This document shows positions 35,400-44,856 of a DNA stretch of 64,000 bases, piece by piece; the stretch's first letter is position 1, and each line of letters starts with the position of its first letter. The notes under the pieces are model-generated. The model was not told the DNA's origin. It did not search any database and worked only from the letters and a program-made list of their open reading frames with translations. A program made the position numbers and the translations under genes. The stretch is from TH-plancto1 sp043777375 (GTDB taxonomy: Bacteria; Planctomycetota; Planctomycetia; Planctomycetales; Planctomycetaceae): positions 1 through 64,000 of the forward strand of contig JAYWHX010000142.1 in assembly GCA_043777375.1 (NCBI GenBank), in the 5' to 3' direction.

Positions 35400-36053
35400 C
35401 TACTCCTCCAACCTCAGCGGAGTGGTCATTTGATCCACCGGCTTGGAGAGCAGTCTCTGGTGCCCCTGCCCGCCGAAACGTTTTCCCTCGTTGTTCTCGA
35501 GTTCAAAACCGATCATCACACCTTCGGCCGTTTGCACTTGCCAGCACGGCACAGCTGTTACGCAAACAATCTCGCTGAGTGTATCCCCAGCTGCAATGAT
35601 GGCTTGGCGACCGAGTGTGACGAGTTCGGGGCAAACCACTCCGATACCGTTCGCCGAGTAATTGGCCAGCTGAGCGGGAATGCTGGTGCGGGAGCCTTGC
35701 CACCACAATCGAGCTGCCAGGTTGAGCGGGTAGCGGAGTGATTCGCGGCGGTCCCACTCGGGCCAGGCGAGTAATTGCTCGGACAGTGGCTGGCTTAAGT
35801 ACATGCCGACGCTGGTGCCACCGGGAATGGGATGTGCCCAGTGGACCTCTGCAGCGCTGCGGAACCAGCTCTCGCCGTGTTCGTCTTCGATCCGCAGGAC
35901 CGAGATCGCTCCCGTTTCGAGCCGAGTCGAGGCATCGAGCCGTACCTCCTCCGGACCAGCCTGACGAATCTTGACTCCGATGGTACGACCATCATCAAGT
36001 TCGAGCATCGGAAACAGCCGGACAACGGGGACATCTTCGGGAATCATTTCCAT
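35400..36053 (-). CDS. PilZ-domain protein
   Basis: A 217-residue cytoplasmic protein. The C-terminal half carries both c-di-GMP contact motifs of PilZ domains: R-x-x-x-R in 'RRESLRYPL' and the [D/N]-x-S-x-x-G motif in 'NYSANGIGV'. The N-terminal ~100 residues look like a PilZN-type (YcgR-N) beta domain. Such two-domain proteins act as c-di-GMP sensors for motility or surface behaviour. It is convergent with the thioredoxin-NHL gene and stands alone. No diguanylate cyclase is in the window, so the partner is unknown. Confidence 0.85.
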   Translation of the reverse strand: MEMIPEDVPVVRLFPMLELDDGRTIGVKIRQAGPEEVRLDASTRLETGAISVLRIEDEHGESWFRSAAEVHWAHPIPGGTSVGMYLSQPLSEQLLAWPEWDRRESLRYPLNLAARLWWQGSRTSIPAQLANYSANGIGVVCPELVTLGRQAIIAAGDTLSEIVCVTAVPCWQVQTAEGVMIGFELENNEGKRFGGQGHQRLLSKPVDQMTTPLRLEE

Positions 36054-36563
36054 GTTGGGCTCCGCACACTGGTGATACTGTTGGAGGGAAATCCCCCCTC
36101 ACCTTCACCCTATGTTGCACGCGGGCGACATGCTGCCGAATCAGGACAAAGTGAGAGTGAGTGAAGTGTGAACACGCATCACGGTGAGTCTGGGCATCTT
36201 CATGCGAGCAACAGTCGGAAGCGTTCAGCACTACGCTCGCTCACTCGCGCTCTGGTGTTTGTTGGAGATCAGCCATTCGTGGCACAGGTGTCACTCAGAG
36301 GCGCGGAAGGTGGCAGAGATACTCGAAGGCCAGTTCCTCTCCTCCGCGCCTCTGCGTGAGCCTTCTGGATGATCGAAATGTGATGTCGAAAGCAGGCAGA
36401 AGACTCCTGGACCGTCGCTGCTCATAACACACTTTCGTTTTTTGCGAAAAGGGATCGAGCCCAGACCCTCTGGATGGGAACTTTATCCCAGGACAGTGAC
36501 TTGCCTGTCAGCACGCCGTATCATCAAACACCCAACCTTTGCTCCTCGACATGAGTCCGCTCT
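36054..36563. other. Intergenic region with degenerate palindrome
   Basis: This 510-base gap between the divergent PilZ and cysteine desulfurase genes holds a degenerate palindrome at 36291-36359 and no supported gene. Both promoters should be here; none is clear. Confidence 0.6.
36291..36359. repeat. Palindromic repeat (family E-like)
   Basis: Arms TCACTCAGAGGCGCGGA (36291-36307) and TCCGCGCCTCTGCGTGA (36343-36359) are inverted with one mismatch. The unit resembles the 'CACGGAGGCACGGAGG' palindrome at 60378-60519 in style and size. Confidence 0.75.
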
Positions 36564-37739
36564 GTGGAATCCCCTGCTCGCATTTACCTCGACAATGCCG
36601 CCACCAGCTTTCCCAAGCCGGAGCCGGTCGTACAGGCCGTCACGGACTATCTGACTCAGTGTGGTGTCGCGGCAGGCCGAGGCAGTTCGCGCCGCGCGAC
36701 GGAACTCGATGGCCGCATCGCCTCTTGCCGGGCGACGCTTGCGCGGCTCTGGAATGCGGAGTCGCCCCGCGAGATCGCGTTCACGTTCAATGGAACCGAC
36801 AGTTTGAATCTCGCAATTCACGGATGCCTGCGACCGGGCGACCACGTCGTAACGACCGAACTGGAGCATAACTCGGTGTTGCGCCCGCTGCGGATGTGGG
36901 AGTCCGAACATGACGTCACGCTGACTGTCATTCCTCCGGGGGAGGATGGACGAATCAGTCCCGATCAGATTCGCGATGCCCTGCAACCGAACACCCGTCT
37001 CGTGGCGTTGACACATGCTTCAAACGTGACGGGAGTCGTCCAGCCGATCAGCGCGGTCGGCGACCAATTGCGACGGCGGCCCGATGTTCTGTTTCTCGTC
37101 GACGCAGCGCAGACCGCTGGTCATGTTCCGATTGATGTGCAGCGGTCGCGGATTGATCTGCTCTGCTGCTCAGGGCACAAAGGTTTGCTCGGCCCGCTGG
37201 GTACGGGAGTCGTCTACATCCGAGCGACGCGCGTGGCTGAGGTACGCTCCTTACGCCAAGGGGGGACGGGTTCACAAAGCGAATCACTCGACCAGCCCGC
37301 AACCGCTCCCGACAAATACGAGTCCGGTAATCCCAATGCCGCCGGAATCGTGGGGCTGGCGGCAGGGCTGGACTGGATTCACAGCCTGGGGATCAACAAA
37401 CTGGAGGCGAGATCGACTCAACTGGTGAGTCTGCTATTTGACGGGCTTGCCTCCAACCCAAGCGTGCGCGTCGTTTCCCCGTCGCCGTCACTGGCCGAGA
37501 ACGCGGGTGTCATCAGCTTCGTCGTCGATGGGATCGACCCGCGTATCACCGCCACGTTGCTTGATGCTCATTTCGGAATCGAAGTCCGTGCAGGGCTGCA
37601 CTGTGCTCCACTCGTACATCGCAGCTTGGGCACTCTCGAATCGGGAGGCACCGTGCGCGCGAGCATCGGCCCGTTTACGACCGAGGCCGATATTGATGCC
37701 CTGCTCACCGCACTGATGATGATTACAACCGCGATTTGA
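36564..37739 (+). CDS. Cysteine desulfurase-family aminotransferase (class V)
   Basis: A 391-residue PLP enzyme. It has 'YLDNAATSFPKP' at the N-terminus, the PLP-binding 'CSGHKGLLGPLG' lysine, and 'RAGLHCAPLVHRSLGT' near the C-terminus, where the conserved Cys is the sulfur-carrying candidate. It matches the TIGR01977-type cysteine desulfurase family rather than NifS/IscS proper. The start is GTG 36564; the ATG 13 bases upstream is in another frame. No iscU or sufU neighbour is seen, so its sulfur acceptor is unknown. Confidence 0.88.
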   Translation: MESPARIYLDNAATSFPKPEPVVQAVTDYLTQCGVAAGRGSSRRATELDGRIASCRATLARLWNAESPREIAFTFNGTDSLNLAIHGCLRPGDHVVTTELEHNSVLRPLRMWESEHDVTLTVIPPGEDGRISPDQIRDALQPNTRLVALTHASNVTGVVQPISAVGDQLRRRPDVLFLVDAAQTAGHVPIDVQRSRIDLLCCSGHKGLLGPLGTGVVYIRATRVAEVRSLRQGGTGSQSESLDQPATAPDKYESGNPNAAGIVGLAAGLDWIHSLGINKLEARSTQLVSLLFDGLASNPSVRVVSPSPSLAENAGVISFVVDGIDPRITATLLDAHFGIEVRAGLHCAPLVHRSLGTLESGGTVRASIGPFTTEADIDALLTALMMITTAI

Positions 37740-37817
37740 GCGGCACAGCGCCCGCCCAATTGCCCTGAATTCACAACAGGATCGCGCCGGGTCAGCCAGT
37801 GGAACTTATCGACAAAA

Positions 37818-37840
37818 CCTTGCTGGCGCAGCGGGCTGGA
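37818..37840 (+). repeat. Repeat family B, copy 2
   Basis: CCTTGCTGGCGCAGCGGGCT plus GGA, identical to copy 1 over 22 bases apart from the first position. It lies in the 185-base leader of the SGNH hydrolase gene. Confidence 0.75.
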
Positions 37841-37924
37841 CGCTTGATATGTGGCAGACGCCCCGAGACACTCGTCGACTGTCGCTCACGATTCACTGAC
37901 GATCTCCGATTGAGGAACTGGCTC

Positions 37925-39076
37925 ATGTCTGGTATTCGCTGCATCTGTTTACTGGCTGCACTTCTTATGGGACCAGTCACTTCGTTGCGCGCTGAAGAGC
38001 CAGCACAGCCGCCCGCGCTGGCCGACCTGCATCTGCTTCAACCCGTCTGGGAAGGCGATGTGGTTCACGACGAGAGCACCGTGCTGCTGCAAGAGTCGGA
38101 CGGTGGCCCCCTGATTGGCCGGCTGGCCTTTCCAGTGGCAGAGATTCTCTCGATCCGCAACTCGAACCGCGAACGCGCGTACGATGTGACCAATCAAGTG
38201 AAACTCCATGCGAATGGCACGATCGAACTGTCCCCTGACACGCAGGCTCCCTTCGTCACCATGTCAGAACTCTTCAAGCCGACCGATTCGCCGATGAGCT
38301 ACAAACATCGAGTGGGGCATCCCGAACAGTCACTGCTCTACGGCCCGGGTCGGTGGTTCCATGACCATCAAGTAGAGGTCACGTACCGCCGAAAAGAGTT
38401 CACCTGGAAGGGGGCTCAACCGAAGTTCGCGATCGACAATCTGCCTCGCACCATTGCGACTCTGCAAGCCGGTGAACCACTGACCATTGGAGTCAGCGGA
38501 GACAGCATCGCGGCGGGTGGCGATGCGTCGGGACTGAACGCAGTCGCCCCGCACATGCCCGCGTTTCCGGAACTCGTCACGCAACAACTCCGGGCCAGCT
38601 ACAAGAGCGAAGTCACTCTCAAGAACCGCGCGATCGGCGGCTGGAGCATTGCCAATGGAAACGCCGACCTCGATGCCCTGCTCGCCGAAAAGCCCCAGCT
38701 GATCATCATGGCCTACGGCATGAACGATGTCGGTCGCCGCGACCCCGCGTGGTTCAAGGGGCAGGCCGAGCAGTATATCCAGAAGGTCCGAGCCACCGAT
38801 CCGAACATCGAGATGATCCTCGTGACGCCGATGCTGGGGCATGTCGAGTGGATTCATACCCCGCGAGAAATGTTCTTCAGCTATCGGGACGAGCTGCAGT
38901 CTCTGTGCGGCCCTGGAATTGTGCTGGCTGATCTCTCCTCCGTGTGGAGTGAACTATTGCAGAACAAGCACGATCTCGACCTGACCGGAAACGGGCTGAA
39001 CCACCCCAATGATTATGGGCATCGGCTGTATGCGCAGGTGCTGCTCGCCTTACTGGTGAAGCGGGCTCAGCCGTAG
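37925..39076 (+). CDS. Secreted SGNH/GDSL-type hydrolase
   Basis: A 383-residue secreted protein. A signal peptide (about 1-25) is followed by a beta domain (about 40-180) and an SGNH hydrolase domain. The catalytic elements are visible: Ser in 'GVSGDSIAAGG', Gly in 'AIGGWSIANGN', Asn in 'AYGMNDVG', and the Asp/His pair in 'DLTGNGLNHPNDYGH'. Family members de-esterify glycans or lipids. I chose ATG 37925 because it starts the signal peptide; the earlier start at 37799 would translate the family B repeat. Confidence 0.85.
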   Translation: MSGIRCICLLAALLMGPVTSLRAEEPAQPPALADLHLLQPVWEGDVVHDESTVLLQESDGGPLIGRLAFPVAEILSIRNSNRERAYDVTNQVKLHANGTIELSPDTQAPFVTMSELFKPTDSPMSYKHRVGHPEQSLLYGPGRWFHDHQVEVTYRRKEFTWKGAQPKFAIDNLPRTIATLQAGEPLTIGVSGDSIAAGGDASGLNAVAPHMPAFPELVTQQLRASYKSEVTLKNRAIGGWSIANGNADLDALLAEKPQLIIMAYGMNDVGRRDPAWFKGQAEQYIQKVRATDPNIEMILVTPMLGHVEWIHTPREMFFSYRDELQSLCGPGIVLADLSSVWSELLQNKHDLDLTGNGLNHPNDYGHRLYAQVLLALLVKRAQP

Positions 39077-39532
39077 ACGATGCTGCTCAGCGACTCGTAC
39101 TTGGGCCGGAATAACCAGCCTGGCGAGCGTCCGGCGTGAGCCGGATGGTCCTCGTAGGAGTCTACTCAAAGCTATTGCGAGGACCTTCCAAGACGCAAAT
39201 CTGTGCTTCCATTTCTCAGGAGAAGGCGACTCACCGAAGCCACTCTGTCTGGCACAAGAGCCAGGGGGCTGACGCAGCCCCGCTCGCTGATGTGCCTGAC
39301 TCGACATCACGTCATGCGGCACGCAAGAAGTCTCGGTCGGCGAATCTTGCCGCTTCACCGAACTCAATCGCCACTTGAGGAGACGAATTCCCGGGATCAG
39401 CCCGTTTTTCATCGAATGATCTGAGAGTGGGACTGGGACTGTTCTAAACTCCGCCGAGTACGCGGGGAGTCGCGGATCTCAGCAAGAGTCCCCGAGCCTC
39501 GAACTCCCCTGCCCTCTCAAGGCCTGCACGGC
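39077..39532. other. Intergenic region with repeats
   Basis: This 456-base gap contains a family H repeat (39120-39149) and the hairpin GGGGCTGACGCAGCCCC (39265-39281). No supported gene. The promoter of the DedA gene should lie near 39440-39520. Confidence 0.6.
39120..39149 (+). repeat. Repeat family H, copy 1
   Basis: Reads CTGGCGAGCGTCCGGCGTGA followed by GCCGGATGGT, with a small CCGGC/GCCGG hairpin. A nearly identical copy lies at 41014-41043. Confidence 0.8.
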
Positions 39533-40228
39533 ATGCAGATCGTCATCGAATGGCTCAAGTGGCTGATTGGTTTGGCCAATCCTGATAACCTGCAAAAGGC
39601 GGTCAACCTGTGGGGACCGCCGTGGATCGGGTATCTCGTTCTGGCAGCGATCATTTTCAGTGAGACCGGCTTACTCGTCGGGTTCTTCCTGCCCGGAGAT
39701 TCACTGCTCTTCGCAGCTGGGTTTCTGGCGAGCCAGGAAATCTTCTCGATCGTTCCGCTGGTCCTGATCTTGAGCGTGGCCGCTGTCGTGGGAGACGCGG
39801 TCAACTACCAGATCGGGAAGCAGATGGGCGAGCGGGTCTTCGAAAAAGGCAAGCTGCGATTCATTAAACATAGCCACTTGATGGCAGCCAAAGCGTTCTA
39901 CGAAAAGCATGGCGGCCAAGCGATTATCCTCGCGCGATTTGCCCCATTGGTCCGGACGTTTACTCCGTTCGTAGCCGGTGTCGCCAAGATGAACTACCGC
40001 CAGTTTGTGGTCTACAACATCGTCGGCGGAGTGGGCTGGGTGGTGTCGATGACCGTTGCGGGTTACTTCCTCGGTCAGTTGCCGTGGGTCAAAGCGAACT
40101 TCGAAAAAGTGGTGCTGGGCATCGTGTTTGTCAGCCTGCTGCCGATTGCCATCGGAGCCTGGAATGCAAGAAATTCCACAGCCGAAGTGCCGCCTGAAAA
40201 CGAATCTGGTTCCGGAGCGAAATCATGA
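39533..40228 (+). CDS. DedA-family membrane protein
   Basis: A 231-residue membrane protein of the DedA/VTT family, which acts in phospholipid recycling (undecaprenyl-phosphate or glycerophospholipid flipping in known members). Landmarks are 'IFSETGLLVGFFLPGDSLLF', 'GDAVNYQIGKQMGERVF', 'GGQAIILARFAPLVRTFTPF' and 'GVGWV' near the C-terminus. The re-entrant Arg motif 'RFAPLVR' is intact. It overlaps the next lipoprotein gene by ATGA, so the two are translationally coupled. Confidence 0.92.
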   Translation: MQIVIEWLKWLIGLANPDNLQKAVNLWGPPWIGYLVLAAIIFSETGLLVGFFLPGDSLLFAAGFLASQEIFSIVPLVLILSVAAVVGDAVNYQIGKQMGERVFEKGKLRFIKHSHLMAAKAFYEKHGGQAIILARFAPLVRTFTPFVAGVAKMNYRQFVVYNIVGGVGWVVSMTVAGYFLGQLPWVKANFEKVVLGIVFVSLLPIAIGAWNARNSTAEVPPENESGSGAKS

Positions 40229-41004
40229 AACGGGCTGTCGTGATTGTCTGTTTGAGTACACTACTGCACGGCTGTGGAGAAACGCCCGCCGCGCGCGAAC
40301 CGGTCTCGGCCGAGGCCGACCTGCGGATGCCCGCCGATCTGGCCATCTCCGAGAAGCAACTCGAAGAGCCTCTGACCGACGATGAAGTGCAATGCTTCCT
40401 CGATCTGGTGAAATCACTCCCGGGTGGGAAGCCGCCGGAGTTCGCATCGGTTCCCGGAAACCCTCCGATCGAAGGACGCTCCCCCGAGGCAGCCGTCCAG
40501 GCATGGCGCCGGATTGTGCGAGAAGCTCTCACCGTCGACACCCTGATGCAGGGATGGGAACCGCGTCCCGCATTACGCAGAGCACTCAACGAGCGCCGCA
40601 TCGCACCGCGAGCGCTCTCCAGCCTGATGCTGCGGCTCAGCAGCGCGCTGGCAGCCGAGGGGATGGGCGGTCCGCGTATGGTCTCCGCCCAGCAGGTCAT
40701 TGCGGACGAGAAGGTCGATGCATTGGTCGCCCGCGTGCATCAGCTGACTCGGTCCCGTCAGCAGACCCCCGAAGTCTTGTGGCAATCGCTCGAAGAAGCC
40801 GCCTCACTCGCCGAATACCTCGCCCTGCTCTCCACGGTGCCCGCCGAAAGCTTGCAGCTGGTCGCAGAGTACCGGACGGAGCTAAAACAAATACTGCCGA
40901 CGTCATCGGGGATGCTCGCTCCGCCTGAAACAGTGGAAGACAACCACATCATCCCGATCAGTTTTGAGAAACCGATGCCCGCCCCAGCAGCCCAACGACG
41001 ATAA
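40225..41004 (+). CDS. Lipoprotein of unknown function, coupled to DedA
   Basis: A 259-residue lipoprotein with lipobox LLHGC (Cys17). The mature part is mostly helical, Glu/Arg-rich, without a named domain ('DEVQCFLDLVKSLPGGKPPE', then 'AWRRIVREALTVDTL'). Translation is probably coupled to DedA through the 4-base overlap. It may work with DedA at the membrane surface, but that rests on position only. Confidence 0.78.
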   Translation: MKRAVVIVCLSTLLHGCGETPAAREPVSAEADLRMPADLAISEKQLEEPLTDDEVQCFLDLVKSLPGGKPPEFASVPGNPPIEGRSPEAAVQAWRRIVREALTVDTLMQGWEPRPALRRALNERRIAPRALSSLMLRLSSALAAEGMGGPRMVSAQQVIADEKVDALVARVHQLTRSRQQTPEVLWQSLEEAASLAEYLALLSTVPAESLQLVAEYRTELKQILPTSSGMLAPPETVEDNHIIPISFEKPMPAPAAQRR

Positions 41005-41013
41005 ATTCCTCCT

Positions 41014-41043
41014 GTGGCGAGCGTCCGGCGTAAGCCGGATGGT
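41014..41043 (+). repeat. Repeat family H, copy 2
   Basis: Reads GTGGCGAGCGTCCGGCGTAA then GCCGGATGGT, differing from the copy at 39120 at two positions. Confidence 0.8.
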
Positions 41044-41052
41044 TATTCCGTT

Positions 41053-41092
41053 GTCGCCTTTTTCTCCGAAAAACGCGTTCTATTTTCCTCCG
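41053..41092. repeat. Repeat family G, diverged copy
   Basis: Begins GTCGCCTTTTTCTCCGAAAA, the same sequence as the arm of the 50-base palindrome inside the glycerol-3-phosphate dehydrogenase gene (63592-63641). The second arm has decayed. Confidence 0.65.
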
Positions 41093-41134
41093 CACTGTCG
41101 CCGGACTCTTCGATTCCGACGACTATGAAATGCG

Positions 41135-41157
41135 TCCAGCCCGCTGCGCCAGCAAGG
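41135..41157 (-). repeat. Repeat family B, copy 3 (inverted)
   Basis: TCCAGCCCGCTGCGCCAGCA plus AGG is the exact reverse complement of copy 1 over this length. Confidence 0.75.
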
Positions 41158-41304
41158 ACTGCGTGCCTGACACCGATCGCACAACTTCGAGGTATGGCCT
41201 TCCGACCTTGGCTGCCGCTCACACTGGGAATTGGCGTCTGTTCTGAGGAAAACACTGACAAACGGAGCCCAACATCGCGCTGCGCGAACCACGGTTTCCA
41301 GTAT

Positions 41305-41329
41305 GCGGCCCTTGCTGGCGCTGCGGGCT
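41305..41329 (+). repeat. Repeat family B, copy 4
   Basis: GCGGCCCTTGCTGGCGCTGC then GGGCT, one base from copy 1. Confidence 0.75.
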
Positions 41330-41359
41330 ATCGAATGGGGGCAGACAAGAGTGTCTGCC

Positions 41360-44300
41360 CTACATCGGCTCGGGTGTCGTCGCGGGTTGATCCGGGGCGA
41401 GCGGCGCTTCGATGGCTGTCTCACCTGACTCCATCCCGCTCGACATGCCTCCCGCCCCCATGCCTCCCTCATCGAGGATTGGATCTGGATCTCTTTCGTG
41501 GGGAGCCTGGTACAAGCTGTCTTCGTCGACGAGTTGGCCGAAGATTGAGAAGCGGATGGTGTTCGGGTTGGCGGACCGAGGGGGGCCCTGTGAATTGGAC
41601 TTCGTAGCACGGGCAGGTTGGTTAGTGAGGCTGTTTCTTGACCGATAGACGAGTGGTCTGATGCCATCGTGGTATTCGATCCGAGGATCGGGAATCAGCT
41701 CCACCCCCCGTGGCAGTTCAATTCCCATGCTATAGAGAATCGGCTGCTTGGCGGGGACGATGTGCCTCGTTTGAGAGTCCCGGAATGTGTCGTCAACTCC
41801 CACGACCAGCAGGTCGCGGTCGAAACCTTGCGGTTCGTAGTGGAACGCTTCGTTGGTTAAAAAGTCATGAGTATTGATCGGCCCTGTCTCAGTCATCACA
41901 TCGGCGAAGCTGGCGGGGAATGAACCGTGCTTGAGCCGCCACGCTTGAAGCTGGAGTACCAGTCGGGTGGCATTCTCGGCGGTCATGGCGAGTTCGAACT
42001 GGCCGTGGTGCCGGACGTTGAGGCGTTGCCAGGGGAGCGAGACGCCCAGCGTGGTGGCACTGGCGTGTGTGGTGCCGCTCCAGTGATCGAACTCGGTTCC
42101 GGTTGTGCTGGGCTGCGAGACTCGCGTGTCGGCAGACAGTAAAAAGTAGTAGTCGATCAGCCGGCGGACACGTTCCTTCTCGCCAGTGCGAGCCAGCAGC
42201 CATTGAGTAACGGGGGACGCATTGGAGAGACCCCGGCGGTCGCTGCTGTCTGAGCTGATGCCCATATCGAGGGCGCGACGAGCATCGGCGTACTGCCGGG
42301 CAATCACGGTGGCCCCTGACATTCCGATCTGGTTTGGAGTGAGTTTTGTCGTCGCCGATTCCAGTCTCTCGGCGGTCTGCTGCGGATGATTGGCCCACTT
42401 CCGGATGGCACTCAGCACTACACGGCGTCCGACCAGGGCATCGACCCACCCGTCCTCGTCGCGCGAGGCGTAAGCCAACTGCTCCGTCAGCGAGAGCCAC
42501 TTGCGAAGATGCTCGAACGCCGCATCGAGGTCACACGCCTCTTGGTCGAGCTTAAGACTCTCGATCCCCATCTGAAAGGAGTTCGGAGCGTTCCAGAGTC
42601 CTGCGGGTTGCACCAGTGAGTTTCGTTTCGACTCGTCGTCCACCAAGGAATCCAGCTGCGAAGCATGGGAGACCGATTCATCGAACGGGTACATCCAGGA
42701 CGAAACCGTCTTGCCGAGCGGACTCGGCTGGCCGTTACGAATGCTATTCATCACTTCATCGTCCGCAACTCGAAAGACTTCATTCGCCCGGAAGTGGAAG
42801 TACCCTTGCAGGCCGACAAACCCCACCAGCAGCACCCAGCCGATCTGGCCGAACTTGGACCGCCAACTCGATTGCTCCAGGAGTGTTCGTGAGCCGGTCC
42901 AGAGGATGGCCAGACCGACCAGCACGATCGGGAACAAAGCTGTGAAGCCGATCGGAGCATAGGTCTCCCTGAGCATTGCGCAGAAGCCGAACCACGGCAG
43001 CATCAGCGAGAAGCCGAGGATTCCCGCCAGAATGGGCCGCCGGACCCAGGCGGCGGCGAGGACTCCGATGGTGAATGTTCCGAGGAGGAGTACGAACAGA
43101 TGATTTGCCGGTGATGGGGCGTCGACCCAAACGATGAAAGGATCCCCTTGATGAGATAGCCTCTCAACGTTATGCGGGATGGCTTGTTGTGGGATGTTCG
43201 GATTACCATAGTCGAATAACCCCCAGACGCGGCCCTGCACCAGCGGCGGGATGAGCAAGAGGAGCAGCGTGCCGCCCCAGACGAAGACTTTGCAGAGAAT
43301 GATCTTCGTCGACGAGACACCGCGTTCGGTGAGGAAGGCCAGCGTCCCGTGCGACCGATCGGGCAGGAGAGTCAGCAACCCGCAGACCAGCGCGGCGAGT
43401 ACGATGGCGAAGTAGCTGAGTGCCCCCCACTCCCGCATGTCCCAGCGAAACCAACCCATCAGCGTCAACAACACCCAGCCGATCAGCAACACCGGTAAGG
43501 CTCGCCGGGCCTCGATCCAGAGGAGTGGGCCGAGCCGCCGGGCCGCACGTTGCGGGATGGCGTGGATCATCTGCAAGGCCAACATCCAGCCGGTCGTTTT
43601 GCGGCTGTTCGCAGACCGAATCCAGAGATCCCCGAGCCAGATGCTGGAGATGGCACACGCCGCGACCATAAGCGGCGTGGTCCAATGATTCTGGACCGAC
43701 GTTTGACCAGCTAGCAGGCAGATCATGGGGGCCAACAAGAAGAAGCACGCTATAAAACCAAAGAGGTAGACCATCCCGCAAGTTCCACAGAGGCCAGCCA
43801 TCTCTCTCGAGCGCTGCCAAGTCGGTCGCAGAAGAAAAGCCCTGAGCGATGAAGGAATCCGGAGGAATGGAGCCTCAGTATGACGAAGTCGGGAGAGCGT
43901 AAAACTCAGGAGACTTGCCAGGATCGCCGACCCCGCGAAGATGAGTTGAGTCACCCCCGTGTCCATCCCCTGGGGTTGGTGAACGAGTTCCTGATAGGTC
44001 AGGACCAGCGCAAAGATTGCCGCGACGATCCCCGTGCCGCAGCACCAGCGGTAAGCACTGAGCCACGGCAGGGGCGATTCTGAGGCACAGGTTACCGGCC
44101 CCGATTCCGCAATTGTGGTAATCATGTTCGATCGGGGAGTGGCCTCGCTGGTACACCACCTCATCAACATCCTGGCATCAACTGCCACGACCACGGCGAT
44201 GATCGCTGCATAGATCACGTAGAAGACCCAGTCCGGCACCCAGAATGCTGACTCCAGTATCAGCGAGTGAATGAGCCCGCCGATGATGATCTCGGTCAGC

Positions 44301-44806
44301 GCCGCTCCGATCACAGTCCAGAGCACCTTCCGCGTCAGCAGCGAATAGAACAGACCCCACGCCCCTAGACCCACGATCGATAACGCGAAGACCGACGGAT
44401 CGCTCATCAGCGAAAAGGTGCCACCGCCGTACTTCCAGTCCATCTTCCCGGCCATCTGCCCCGCGATAAATGTCGAGAGGAGAGCGAACAGCAGAAACGC
44501 CACGACCGCCAACCCGCCATACAACAGCTTCCCGCCGATGAGTTGTCGAGGAGTGATCGGGAGTTGTCGCAAGAAGAGGTCGGTCTTGGCTTCTGACTCA
44601 CCGGCGAACAGCAGGGCGCTGGTCGTCATCGCAAAGACGCCGGTCAGCACGAAGGCCATTGAAAAGAGATTCAAGTCGGCATACTCATGCCCCTTGATCC
44701 CCCACCAAAACTGGAGCAGCAACAGTTCGCCCGCGATGGCGATCCAGACCAGCTGCTGGGCGCGGAACTCTTTCCACAGAAGACGCTGGGTGATGATGTT
44801 GAACAT
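41360..44806 (-). CDS. ABC-2 type permease with long soluble C-terminal domain
   Basis: A 1148-residue membrane protein. The N-terminal ~660 residues contain about 14 hydrophobic helices in two ABC-2-like halves, each opening with a 'W-x-E/A-R' cytoplasmic motif ('LLWKEFRAQQLVWIA' and 'LLWIEARRALPVLL'). The last ~490 residues are soluble, probably extracytoplasmic, with no family recognised ('GQFELAMTAENATRLVLQLQ' and 'FSIFGQLVDEDSLYQAPHER'). It follows its ATPase at 159 bases, with a 90-base palindrome between. Like the YtrC-type permeases of GntR-controlled systems, it may handle cell-envelope stress; the substrate is unknown. Confidence 0.85.
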   Translation of the reverse strand: MFNIITQRLLWKEFRAQQLVWIAIAGELLLLQFWWGIKGHEYADLNLFSMAFVLTGVFAMTTSALLFAGESEAKTDLFLRQLPITPRQLIGGKLLYGGLAVVAFLLFALLSTFIAGQMAGKMDWKYGGGTFSLMSDPSVFALSIVGLGAWGLFYSLLTRKVLWTVIGAALTEIIIGGLIHSLILESAFWVPDWVFYVIYAAIIAVVVAVDARMLMRWCTSEATPRSNMITTIAESGPVTCASESPLPWLSAYRWCCGTGIVAAIFALVLTYQELVHQPQGMDTGVTQLIFAGSAILASLLSFTLSRLRHTEAPFLRIPSSLRAFLLRPTWQRSREMAGLCGTCGMVYLFGFIACFFLLAPMICLLAGQTSVQNHWTTPLMVAACAISSIWLGDLWIRSANSRKTTGWMLALQMIHAIPQRAARRLGPLLWIEARRALPVLLIGWVLLTLMGWFRWDMREWGALSYFAIVLAALVCGLLTLLPDRSHGTLAFLTERGVSSTKIILCKVFVWGGTLLLLLIPPLVQGRVWGLFDYGNPNIPQQAIPHNVERLSHQGDPFIVWVDAPSPANHLFVLLLGTFTIGVLAAAWVRRPILAGILGFSLMLPWFGFCAMLRETYAPIGFTALFPIVLVGLAILWTGSRTLLEQSSWRSKFGQIGWVLLVGFVGLQGYFHFRANEVFRVADDEVMNSIRNGQPSPLGKTVSSWMYPFDESVSHASQLDSLVDDESKRNSLVQPAGLWNAPNSFQMGIESLKLDQEACDLDAAFEHLRKWLSLTEQLAYASRDEDGWVDALVGRRVVLSAIRKWANHPQQTAERLESATTKLTPNQIGMSGATVIARQYADARRALDMGISSDSSDRRGLSNASPVTQWLLARTGEKERVRRLIDYYFLLSADTRVSQPSTTGTEFDHWSGTTHASATTLGVSLPWQRLNVRHHGQFELAMTAENATRLVLQLQAWRLKHGSFPASFADVMTETGPINTHDFLTNEAFHYEPQGFDRDLLVVGVDDTFRDSQTRHIVPAKQPILYSMGIELPRGVELIPDPRIEYHDGIRPLVYRSRNSLTNQPARATKSNSQGPPRSANPNTIRFSIFGQLVDEDSLYQAPHERDPDPILDEGGMGAGGMSSGMESGETAIEAPLAPDQPATTPEPM

Positions 44807-44856
44807 GAAGACCTCCGGGGAGGATGAAGATTGAGGTTTGATCGATCCATCGGCGG

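Larger units (their letters stand above)
41005..41359. other. Intergenic region made largely of repeats
   Basis: This 355-base convergent gap contains a family H copy (41014-41043), a diverged family G palindrome (41053-41092) and two family B copies (41135-41157 and 41305-41329) in opposite orientation. No supported gene. Confidence 0.7.

Noticed and set aside
37799..37924. N-terminal extension of the SGNH hydrolase
   Set aside because: These 42 residues translate the family B repeat; the signal peptide starts at 37925.
41005..41359. Closely spaced repeats as a CRISPR array
   Set aside because: Units belong to several families, in both orientations, with irregular spacing and no cas genes in the window.
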